Assembly (NCBI GenBank): GCA_002317475.1
Contig: DCIS01000150.1
Coordinates: forward strand, 1-6,541
DNA: 6,541 bases
DNA from: Prevotellaceae bacterium UBA1720
GTDB taxonomy: Bacteria; Bacteroidota; Bacteroidia; Bacteroidales; Bacteroidaceae
Direction of reading: 5' to 3'
The stretch's first letter is position 1. The number at the start of each line of letters is the position of its first letter. Made by a program: the position numbers and the translations under genes. The notes beneath the pieces were generated by a model. The model saw only the letters and a list, made by a program, of their open reading frames with translations. It made no database searches and had not been told where the DNA came from. Of this stretch, positions 1-5,138 are shown piece after piece.

Positions 1-2
1 CT

Positions 3-73
3 TCATTCACTAACACTTTGATCTCGAAAATATGCCCAAAATCTAACAAAGCTAATTTATAGAACCCACCATA
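3..73 (-). repeat. Left copy of 71-bp inverted repeat (end of a MITE/IS-like element)
   Basis: Positions 3-73 are the reverse complement of 3199-3269 with a single mismatch (position 34 G against 3238 A), so 70 of 71 bases match. The inner tip AATTTATAGAACCCACC (54-70) is the same 17-bp terminal sequence that bounds the element at 3199-3436. The body of this copy therefore runs leftwards off the window, and only the end is visible. Whether it is another short element or the end of a full insertion sequence cannot be seen. The tip sits right beside a Bro-N gene remnant, as if the element had inserted into or deleted that gene. Confidence 0.85.
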
Positions 74-75
74 AG

Positions 76-150
76 CTGACCCGACAAATTGTCGTGTCAG
101 GTCAGAGCAGAAATGTAATCTTCATCAATGAGAGTGATTTGTATGCGCTG
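76..150 (+). pseudogene. Remnant of a Bro-N (phage antirepressor-type) gene
   Basis: Reading frame 1 over this stretch gives LTRQIVVSGQSRNVIFINES followed by DLYAL. INES-x-LYAL, preceded by a turn with G-Q-x-R-x-V, is the hallmark of the BRO family N-terminal DNA-binding domain found in phage antirepressors and related phage-derived regulators. Intact domains continue with an I-x-x-S-(R/K)-x-P-x-A-x-x-F-x-x-W-V motif. Here the frame instead turns into unrelated low-similarity sequence after position 150, and upstream it runs straight into the repeat tip at 70. Only about 25 codons of the domain survive. A GTG at 94 opens an 86-codon frame to 354, but its last two thirds pass through the palindrome at 167-409, so it is unlikely to be a working gene. 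The family assignment is from motif recall. Confidence 0.6.
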
Positions 151-166
151 TGTAACAAGATGAGGT

Positions 167-409
167 GGTGTGTTTTTCTGGTGCATTTTTCCTTGGGAAA
201 TCCAAAAAACAATCAGTTGATTTTCAGCCGATTACAAGGGCTTGGTGCAAAAAGTGTACTTTTCTCCTTAAAACCCTATACGCGTACGTACGCGTATAAG
301 GTTTTATACAAAATAAATGCATTTTTTGCACCAGATGCCTATAAGGCAAAGTAAATCAAGAAGTTACAATTCAGTTTCAGGAAACAAAAATGCACCTAAA
401 AAAAACACC
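167..409. repeat. Large nested imperfect palindrome
   Basis: Three sets of inverted repeats share one centre near position 288. The outer arms are 167-190 and 386-409 (21 of 24 matching, including a perfect 11-bp GGTGCATTTTT). The middle arms are 244-253 and 323-332 (perfect 10 bp, GGTGCAAAAA). The core is 269-306, a 38-bp dyad with 19-bp arms and one mismatched pair (276/299), centred on the alternating CGCGTACGTACGCG. The sequence between the arms matches poorly. It could be a foldback (MITE-like) element, a structured RNA or a protein-binding site. No transposase or known RNA family was recognised, and the frames open across it look incidental. Confidence 0.7.
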
Positions 410-515
410 AGATGAATTTCTGAAAACATCAGACGATATTCCCGGAACGTCTCAACTTTGTACAGTCAATTTCTGGATGACGTAGCAAAAAAAAAACGCA
501 TTTTACATGTACATC

Positions 516-623
516 CTACGTACAACCTACGTACAGCCTACGTATAGCGTACGTATGCGTACGTATGCGTACGGTGTTTGTACGGTGTTTGTACGGTGTT
601 TGTACGGTGTTTGTACGGTATCT
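516..623. repeat. Array of 10/11-bp TACGTA/GTACGG repeats
   Basis: About ten consecutive units are visible. Three 11-bp units of the CTACGTA(C/T)A(A/G)C type (516-548) are followed by two identical 10-bp units GTACGTATGC (549-568), then four identical 11-bp units GTACGGTGTTT (569-612), and a diverged fifth (613-623). The period of 10-11 bp is close to one turn of the DNA helix, so the GTAC cores would lie on one face of the duplex. The array starts just after an A10 tract (487-496) and ends about 55 bp upstream of the promoter of the arabinan operon. It is too short and spacer-free to be a CRISPR. Function is unknown; copy number is likely to vary by slippage. Confidence 0.85.
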
Positions 624-678
624 ATGTGGCTGGGGTGAAGAAAAATGCTTGTAATTCTCAAGTTTTTGTTTCAAGATG

Positions 679-709
679 TTGGGGATGTTGTAATTTTTAT
701 CTAATTTTG
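679..709 (+). promoter_or_regulatory. Bacteroidetes-type promoter of the arabinan operon
   Basis: TAATTTTG at 702-709 matches the Bacteroidetes -7 consensus TAnnTTTG exactly. A TTG at 679-681, 20 bp upstream, fits the weak -33 element. Transcription would begin near 715 and leave a leader of about 30 nt before the ATG at 748. No Shine-Dalgarno site lies at the usual distance (AAGGA at 724-728 is too far), which is normal for this phylum. It is the best promoter match in the 160-747 gap. Confidence 0.55.
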
Positions 710-747
710 TACGACGAATTGTCAAGGATAATACCAACTAATATCTC

Positions 748-1623
748 ATGAGAAAAATCACATTCACTCTTGCTGTTCTGGCCTCAGGATTATTGATGGC
801 ACAGAATCGCCCTGGGGGTAACACCCCGGCACAGGCTACAGGGCCAGTAAACCCCGTGTTCGACAAGTATGTTCAGCCCGACGTTTCGTTCGGCGTGTAT
901 TTCACTGAAGCCAAGGCAAAGCCTGCTACTCCAGACAAGGACGGGTTCATCTGCCGATGGACGTTGCTGGATCCTATCTCCAAGCTGGACATCAATTCCA
1001 ACACGCTCTTCACCGACTCATGGCTGAGGGGAGAGTTTACGAAGGATTATTTTGAGGGTCAGAAGACCGTCCTGCCCAAGGATGGCGAACAGGTGACCGT
1101 GAAGGTGCAGAAACGTGCTGCCATGGGTGGTATGCGCCGTGGTGGCATGGGCATGGGAATGGGCATGGGCAATGCTCCCCAGCAAGGTGCTCCACGTCAG
1201 GCAGCACCCCAGCAGGCTCCACAACCTGAATACGAGGATGCCACACTGAAATGGCACAGCGTGGACAGCAAGCGTTACAATGTGAAGCTGTACCGCTTTG
1301 CCAAGAGCCTCGGTCTGCGTCCTACCAGCGGATTGTTCCTGGGTGTGACCGTGGTCAATGCCCCCGAGGATATGACCGTGAGACTGGCTGCTGGTTCGAA
1401 CTCGGCCTCTATGTGGTGGGTCAACGACGAGGAGGTGCTGCTGATGTCGGGTGACCGCCGTATGGTGGTGGACGACTGCGTATCAAAGCAGTTCACCCTG
1501 AAGAAGGGCAGGAATGTCGTTCGCTGCTCCGTCATCAACGGTCCCGGCATGAGCGACTTCTGCGTCCGCTTCATCGGCCAGGATGGCAAACCCGTGACTA
1601 ACCTCACCATTACTAACCCTTAA
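748..1623 (+). CDS. Exported protein of unknown function, partner of the GH43 arabinanase
   Basis: A 291-residue protein that I do not recognise as a named enzyme. Residues 1-19 form a signal peptide (MRK, hydrophobic core, LLMA|Q cleavage) with no lipobox cysteine, so a periplasmic or secreted protein is expected. Two conserved-looking blocks are visible. Block 1 (about 35-122) contains GFICRWTLLDPISK and TDSWLR. Block 2 (about 165-290) contains LKWHSVDSKRYNVKLYRF, SNSASMWWVN, SGDRRMVVDD and NGPGMSDFCVRF. Block 2 has the look of a beta-sandwich of the galactose-binding/jelly-roll kind (Trp-x-Asn near an aspartate-rich loop), but no catalytic triad is apparent. Residues 123-160 are low complexity: a Gly-Met run, then a Pro/Gln/Ala linker. 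The stop is 10 bp before the GH43 gene, so the two are almost certainly co-transcribed, and a role in handling arabinan or xylan side chains is inferred from context only. Confidence 0.85.
   Translation: MRKITFTLAVLASGLLMAQNRPGGNTPAQATGPVNPVFDKYVQPDVSFGVYFTEAKAKPATPDKDGFICRWTLLDPISKLDINSNTLFTDSWLRGEFTKDYFEGQKTVLPKDGEQVTVKVQKRAAMGGMRRGGMGMGMGMGNAPQQGAPRQAAPQQAPQPEYEDATLKWHSVDSKRYNVKLYRFAKSLGLRPTSGLFLGVTVVNAPEDMTVRLAAGSNSASMWWVNDEEVLLMSGDRRMVVDDCVSKQFTLKKGRNVVRCSVINGPGMSDFCVRFIGQDGKPVTNLTITNP
1141..1173 (+). repeat. Hexanucleotide-type repeat coding for a Gly-Met run
   Basis: Consecutive GGCATG/GGAATG units encode the GGMGMGMGMGMGN run at residues 132-142 of the preceding gene. Because the unit is 6 bp, gain or loss of units by slippage keeps the reading frame. 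It forms the first part of the low-complexity insert that separates the two conserved blocks of the protein. Confidence 0.7.
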
Positions 1624-1633
1624 TACGACGACT

Positions 1634-3064
1634 ATGAAAAAGATATTTGCATCAGCATTGCTGTCCGTCCTGACATTAGGATCACAAGCACAGACAGGAG
1701 ATATTTTCATTCACGACCCCTCGACCATCGTAAAATGCAACGGCGTGTACTACACCTTCGGAACAGGTGGTGGCGGATTGATGTCAGACGATGGCTGGAC
1801 GTGGCGTTCAGGCGCTGTGCGCCCCGGTGGTGGCGTGGCTCCCGATGCCCTGAAGATTGGCGACCGTTACCTGATCACCTACAGTGGTAATTTCCCTGGC
1901 ACTCAGGGCAAGACGCACGGCGTGGCTACCACCATGTGGGCCGAGACCCTTAACCCCGATTCGGTGAAGTATTCCGAGGAGGAACTGGTGGCATGGGCAG
2001 GAGCGGACGATGACTGCTACTGCATCGACCCTGCTCTGTTGCTCGACCCCACAACGGGTCGTCTGTGGATGTCATACGGAACGTATTTCGGTGCCATTCG
2101 TCTGGTGGAACTGGATCCCAAGACAGCCAAGCGTCTGCCTAAGAGCGAACCCATAGATATCGCCATCGACTGTGAGGCAACAGCGATGATGTACCACAAC
2201 GGCTGGTACTATCTGCTGGGCACGCACGGTACCTGCTGTGACGGTGTGAACTCCACGTACAACATCGTGTGTGGTCGTTCGCGCAGCGTCACTGGTCCCT
2301 ACCTGGACAATGTAGGTCGCGACATGCTGCAGGGTGGTGGCAAGATGGTGCTCTCTGCCGGCAACCGTGTCACGGGTCCCGGACATTTCGGCCAGTACGT
2401 CGAGGAGGAAGGTTGCGAGAAGATGTCATGCCACTTCGAGTCTGATTTCGACCGCAGCGGCAAGAGTGTCCTGGGTATCCGTTCACTCCTCTGGAAGAAC
2501 GACTGGCCCGTAGCCGGTGACCCCTTCAAGCAAGGCACCTACGAGATTGAGTCTGAGCGTCGTGGCTATGCCCTGGAACTGGCTGTAGACTTCGTGAGGA
2601 TGCAGGGTGCTGGTCGTGGTTTTGGCAATGCCTCTACCCCCGACGTACCCCTTGCCACCCAGATGCTCTCTGACGTGATTGGCGACTGGCCCAAGGGCAA
2701 CATCGACATTCGTCTGGGTGACTATATGTTCCGTCCTCACCAGCGTTGGACCATCACCGCCGTTGATGGCAAGGGAGGCTATCTGGGCGCACCTTATTAT
2801 AAGATCACCATCGAGGGTAGCAACCGTGCCCTGGCTGCCACAGCTGATGGCGAACTTACCTCCGTGGCACAGTATTCAGGCGCTCCCGAGCAACTCTGGC
2901 GCATCGAGCAACTCATTGATGGCACCTACCGCATCATCAACGAGAAGGTTCCCGGCAAGGAGGGTCAGCAGTTTGCCCTGGTCTGCACCGGTGATTGCAC
3001 CCTCACCCTCGGTAAGTTCAACTTCAACGACGACAACTGCAAGTGGAATTTCCGCGACAGATAA
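1634..3064 (+). CDS. GH43 endo-1,5-alpha-L-arabinanase-like hydrolase with ricin-type module
   Basis: A 476-residue periplasmic glycoside hydrolase. Residues 1-19 are a signal peptide (cleavage at SQA|Q, no lipobox). Residues 23 to about 305 are a five-bladed GH43 propeller: catalytic base Asp28 in HDPS, pKa-setting Asp132 in CIDPALL, and general acid Glu181 in DCEATAM. The stretch LLGTHGTCCDGVNSTYNI (194-211) and GPGH (248-251) are typical of endo-arabinanases, which cut alpha-1,5-linked arabinan inside the chain; a related arabinofuranosidase activity is possible. Residues about 370-476 resemble a ricin-B/CBM13-type carbohydrate-binding module (repeated QRWTI, QLWRI and KWNF strands). The ATG lies 10 bp after the upstream stop with no Shine-Dalgarno site. 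No susC/susD pair or sensor gene is in the window, so the usual polysaccharide-locus partners are not seen. Confidence 0.88.
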   Translation: MKKIFASALLSVLTLGSQAQTGDIFIHDPSTIVKCNGVYYTFGTGGGGLMSDDGWTWRSGAVRPGGGVAPDALKIGDRYLITYSGNFPGTQGKTHGVATTMWAETLNPDSVKYSEEELVAWAGADDDCYCIDPALLLDPTTGRLWMSYGTYFGAIRLVELDPKTAKRLPKSEPIDIAIDCEATAMMYHNGWYYLLGTHGTCCDGVNSTYNIVCGRSRSVTGPYLDNVGRDMLQGGGKMVLSAGNRVTGPGHFGQYVEEEGCEKMSCHFESDFDRSGKSVLGIRSLLWKNDWPVAGDPFKQGTYEIESERRGYALELAVDFVRMQGAGRGFGNASTPDVPLATQMLSDVIGDWPKGNIDIRLGDYMFRPHQRWTITAVDGKGGYLGAPYYKITIEGSNRALAATADGELTSVAQYSGAPEQLWRIEQLIDGTYRIINEKVPGKEGQQFALVCTGDCTLTLGKFNFNDDNCKWNFRDR

Positions 3065-3076
3065 ACCACAAACGAT

Positions 3077-3101
3077 AAAGGGCATCATTCCGATGCCCTT
3101 T
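3077..3101 (+). terminator. Intrinsic terminator of the arabinan operon
   Basis: A perfect 10-bp stem AAAGGGCATC (3077-3086) / GATGCCCTTT (3092-3101) with a 5-nt loop lies 12 bp after the GH43 stop codon. The T stretch after the stem is short and interrupted (GTCTTTG). The A-rich 5' arm makes it usable from either strand. Confidence 0.8.
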
Positions 3102-3155
3102 GTCTTTGCCGTTCAGGCAATTTAAGTAAGTAATAACCAGAGGGAACAAATAGAC

Positions 3156-3189
3156 GAACGAGGCACACTCTTTTGAGTCTGCCTCGTTC
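3156..3189. terminator. Second strong hairpin, likely bidirectional terminator
   Basis: GAACGAGGCA (3156-3165) pairs perfectly with TGCCTCGTTC (3180-3189). After one mismatch the stem continues with ACTC/GAGT closing a TTTT loop (3171-3174). This is a 15-position stem between convergent transcription units, so it probably blocks read-through from both sides. It ends 9 bp before the MITE-like element. Confidence 0.7.
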
Positions 3190-3196
3190 TATAGTT

Positions 3197-3225
3197 TATA
3201 TGGTGGGTTCTATAAATTAGCTTTG
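3197..3225 (+). promoter_or_regulatory. Possible promoter inside the repeat end
   Basis: TAGCTTTG (3218-3225) matches the Bacteroidetes -7 consensus TAnnTTTG, but the -33 region has only GTTTA (3194-3198). The same motif is present on the minus strand of the left copy (47-54). If active, both copies would transcribe away from the arabinan locus into the element bodies. The evidence is weak. Confidence 0.2.
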
Positions 3226-3436
3226 TTAGATTTTGGGAATATTTTCGAGATCAAAGTGTTAGTGAATGACTTTTGCCGACGGGCAAAATGTAGCGTTTAG
3301 ATGCGGGCATCACAACTGAATGAGCTGACAGTTTGAACCGAAACCTTTTCGAGACGTCGAAAATGGAGACCTAAAGATGACAAAACGATAGCCCATAAAA
3401 TTAATATTCTAGCGGTGGGAATTTATAGAACCCACC
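3199..3436 (+). mobile_element. MITE-like element with 17-bp terminal inverted repeats
   Basis: The element is bounded by GGTGGGTTCTATAAATT (3202-3218) and its exact reverse complement AATTTATAGAACCCACC (3420-3436). The first 71 bp recur inverted at 3-73, showing that it is a dispersed repeat. Outside the ends, TTATA occurs at 3196-3200 and 3437-3441 and could be a target duplication, although the left copy is offset by one base and the region is AT-rich. It encodes no protein of note. Two internal hairpins share the same loop: TTTTGCC-gacg-GGCAAAA (3271-3288) and TTTTCGA-gacg-TCGAAAA (3346-3363). A non-autonomous transposable element is the best reading; a structured RNA is an alternative. 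Confidence 0.6.
3414..3436 (-). terminator. Hairpin at the element end, possible gltD terminator
   Basis: GGTGGG (3414-3419) pairs with CCCACC (3431-3436) around an 11-nt AT-rich loop. It lies 18 bp beyond the gltD stop on the minus strand and is followed there by an AT-rich stretch. The adjoining ACCTTATAAGGT (3434-3445) is a perfect 12-bp palindrome. The mobile element may thus have supplied the end of the glt transcript. No clean T run is present. Confidence 0.35.
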
Positions 3437-3454
3437 TTATAAGGTTGATACCTA

Positions 3455-4849
3455 TTATCCCTTGAGGAACTTGTCCACCTTCTGGGCAGTGTCACGACCA
3501 CTGGCCATGGCACGTACAACGAGGGAAGCGCCATTCTGGGCATCACCACAGACGAAGACATTCTTGGGATATTCAGGATGCTGGGGCTTGAGGAATCCCA
3601 TAGCGAGGAAGCATGCCTCGCACTTGATAACCTCGGGGTCACCAGCCTCGACCATCAAGGGACGTCCACCCTCTGGATTGGGCTTCCAGTCGATGGGTTG
3701 GACACGAACACCAGTCAGTTTGCCATCCTTGCCCAGGAACTCCAGCGAATTGATGTTCCAACGACGGGTACAGCCTTCCTCGTGGCTCGAGGTGGTCTTC
3801 AGTACACGTGGATAGCTGGGCCAAGGGTTCTGAGGATCCTCAGGACCTTCAACGGGACGGGGCATGATCTCAATCTGTGTGACACTCTTGCAACCCTGAC
3901 GGTGAGCGGTACCGATACAGTCGCTACCCGTATCACCACCACCGATGACCAGGACATCCTTGCCCTTGCAGGTCACGCGAAGACCCTCACCTTGTCCTCC
4001 CTTTAGAGAGGGAGAAGATACAGTCAGCTTCTTAGGATCCTCTATGAGTTCGCCTGTAAGAACCTGATTCTGCTGAGAGAGCAGTTCGAGAGCGAGGTGA
4101 ACACCCTTGAGTTCGCGTCCTGGGATATTGAGGTCGCGTGCCTGAGGTGTACCGGTGGAGATAACGTAAGCGTCAAAGCCTTCGGGAAGGTTGGTGGGGT
4201 CTATACTGACACCATACTGGAACTCAATGCCTTCCTCGACGAGGAGGTTGATACGACGGTCGATGATCTTCTTGTTCAGCTTGAAGTTGGGGATACCATA
4301 GCGTAGCAGACCTCCGGCAGCCTCGTTCTTCTCGAAGACGGTGACCTGATAGCCCATCTTGTTGAGACGATTAGCAGCAACCAATCCAGCAGGACCGGCA
4401 CCAATGACAGCTACCTTCTTACCATTACGCTCGTACTGCTGAGGAGCGATGTAGTTCTCGCGCCAGGCAGCCTCGGTGATGGCAGCCTCGTTCTCACGAT
4501 TGGTGGTAGGAGCATGGTCGGTGAGGTTCAAGACACAAGCCTTCTCGCACAAAGCGGGACAGATACGGCCAGTAAACTCGGGGAAGTCGTTCGTCTGGTT
4601 CAACAGACGGTAAGCCAGTTCCCATTCGCCCTTATAGAGGGCATCATTCCACTCAGGAGCCTTGTTGCCCAGAGGACAAGCCCAGTGGCAGAAAGGTACG
4701 CCACAATCCATGCAACGGCTGGCCTGCATCTTGCGGTCATGTGTGTTGAGCGTCTGCTCTACTTCACCAAAATCGTGAATTCTATCGTGTATGGGACGGT
4801 AACCTGCCTCAACGCGAGGTACCTCCATGAATGCTTTTAGTTTTCCCAT
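3455..4849 (-). CDS. gltD: Glutamate synthase (NADPH) small subunit
   Basis: A 464-residue flavoprotein that passes electrons from NADPH through FAD and iron-sulfur clusters to the large subunit, which makes two glutamates from glutamine and 2-oxoglutarate in the cytoplasm. The N-terminal cluster domain has C46, C49, C54 and C58 (CMDCGVPFCHWAC) and C97, C101 and C105 (CPALCEKAC). The FAD fold starts at GAGPAG (150-155), the NADPH fold at GGGDTGSD (303-310), and the closing FAD motif is CGDAQNGASLVVRA (434-447). Residues 278-294, SSPSLKGGQGEGLRVTC, are not expected between LTV and KGKDVLV. They come from a repeat insertion and would sit just before the NADPH-binding strand. The segment before the last FAD motif also seems short. 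The frame is intact. The ATG at 4847-4849 is supported by GAGGGGG 5 nt upstream, itself part of a repeat. It lies downstream of gltB on the same strand. Confidence 0.93.
   Translation of the reverse strand: MGKLKAFMEVPRVEAGYRPIHDRIHDFGEVEQTLNTHDRKMQASRCMDCGVPFCHWACPLGNKAPEWNDALYKGEWELAYRLLNQTNDFPEFTGRICPALCEKACVLNLTDHAPTTNRENEAAITEAAWRENYIAPQQYERNGKKVAVIGAGPAGLVAANRLNKMGYQVTVFEKNEAAGGLLRYGIPNFKLNKKIIDRRINLLVEEGIEFQYGVSIDPTNLPEGFDAYVISTGTPQARDLNIPGRELKGVHLALELLSQQNQVLTGELIEDPKKLTVSSPSLKGGQGEGLRVTCKGKDVLVIGGGDTGSDCIGTAHRQGCKSVTQIEIMPRPVEGPEDPQNPWPSYPRVLKTTSSHEEGCTRRWNINSLEFLGKDGKLTGVRVQPIDWKPNPEGGRPLMVEAGDPEVIKCEACFLAMGFLKPQHPEYPKNVFVCGDAQNGASLVVRAMASGRDTAQKVDKFLKG
3968..4018 (-). repeat. Palindromic repeat inserted in frame within gltD
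   Basis: These 51 bp encode GltD residues 278-294. On the coding strand the repeat reads TTCTCCCTCTCTAAAGGGAG, then GACAAGGTGAGGGTCT. It aligns with the intergenic copy's TTCTCCCCCTTTAGGGGGAG, then CGGAGAGGGGGTCT. The stem has diverged (CTCCCTCT against AGGGAG), but the order of stem, GA-rich spacer and GGGTCT tail is preserved. The insert is a multiple of three and introduces no stop, so GltD remains open. Confidence 0.75.
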
Positions 4850-4850
4850 A

Positions 4851-4920
4851 TAGACCCCCTCTAAGACCCCCTCTCCGCTCCCCCACAGACCCCCTCTCCG
4901 CTCCCCCTAAAGGGGGAGAA
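4851..4920 (-). repeat. Palindromic repeat next to the gltD start, with partial tandem copies
   Basis: On the plus strand the unit AGACCCCCTCT starts three times (4852, 4864, 4887). The second and third copies extend to CCGCTCCCCC, and only the third carries the full hairpin CTCCCCCT (4901-4908) / AGGGGGAG (4911-4918). Read on the minus strand, the repeat ends one base before the gltD ATG and places GAGGGGG 5 nt upstream of it, where it may serve as a ribosome binding site. The rest of the gltB-gltD gap (4921-5090) shows no gene, promoter or RNA that I can support. Confidence 0.8.
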
Positions 4921-5090
4921 TGGTTACATTTGTATGCCGAGGGACTAGTTATTAATCTGTTGGGATAGCGTGAAGGGATATTCTTGTTTTGACAGCTGAG
5001 GGGTAATGCTGCGTTTATTGTTTTATATTTGTGAATCAAGGACAAGCCTCGATTACTGTTCAAGTTCTCTTTAGTAGACCGTTCCCTATC

Positions 5091-5138
5091 TACTCTCCCC
5101 CTAACGTAGTGATAGGGGGAGCGGGGAGGGGGTCTTAG
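5091..5138 (+). repeat. Palindromic repeat overlapping the gltB stop codon
   Basis: CTCCCCCTA (5095-5103) pairs with TAGGGGGAG (5113-5121) around a 9-nt loop and is followed by CGGGGAGGGGGTCTTAG. This is the same family as 4851-4920 but in the opposite orientation. The tail overlaps the gltB end: the TAA stop (5135-5137) lies in CTAAGACCCCC of the repeat. On the glt mRNA the two intergenic copies are inverted and GC-rich, so they could pair with each other into a long stem or act as a partial terminator between the genes. Confidence 0.78.

Noticed and set aside
94..354. An 86-codon plus-strand frame starting with GTG as an intact gene
   Set aside because: Only the first 19 codons look like protein (Bro-N remnant). 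The rest translates one side and the core of a large palindrome, and no promoter or start signal supports it.
516..623. CRISPR array
   Set aside because: Units are 10-11 bp, directly tandem, without spacers, and there are no cas genes.
516..737. A 73-codon minus-strand frame with RTNTV repeats
   Set aside because: The repeated peptide is simply the 11-bp array read in frame, and the frame overlaps the promoter of the arabinan operon.
2679..3125. A 148-codon plus-strand frame at the end of the GH43 gene
   Set aside because: It is a shadow of the GH43 coding sequence, rich in Ser/Pro from out-of-frame GC-rich codons, and runs through the terminator.
748..3269. Locus as a bona fide phase-variable invertible switch
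   Set aside because: The inverted repeats are long enough for recombination, but no site-specific recombinase gene is visible and the promoter lies within the segment with its genes, so inversion would not obviously switch expression. It is kept only as a possibility in the findings.
5024..5031. TATATTTG promoter motif in the gltB-gltD gap
   Set aside because: It points on the plus strand, antisense into gltB, has no -33 element, and cannot serve gltD.
4809..5063. An 84-codon minus-strand frame between gltB and gltD
   Set aside because: It overlaps the gltD start in another frame and reads through the palindromic repeat (SPPLGGAERGS). No other protein character is seen.
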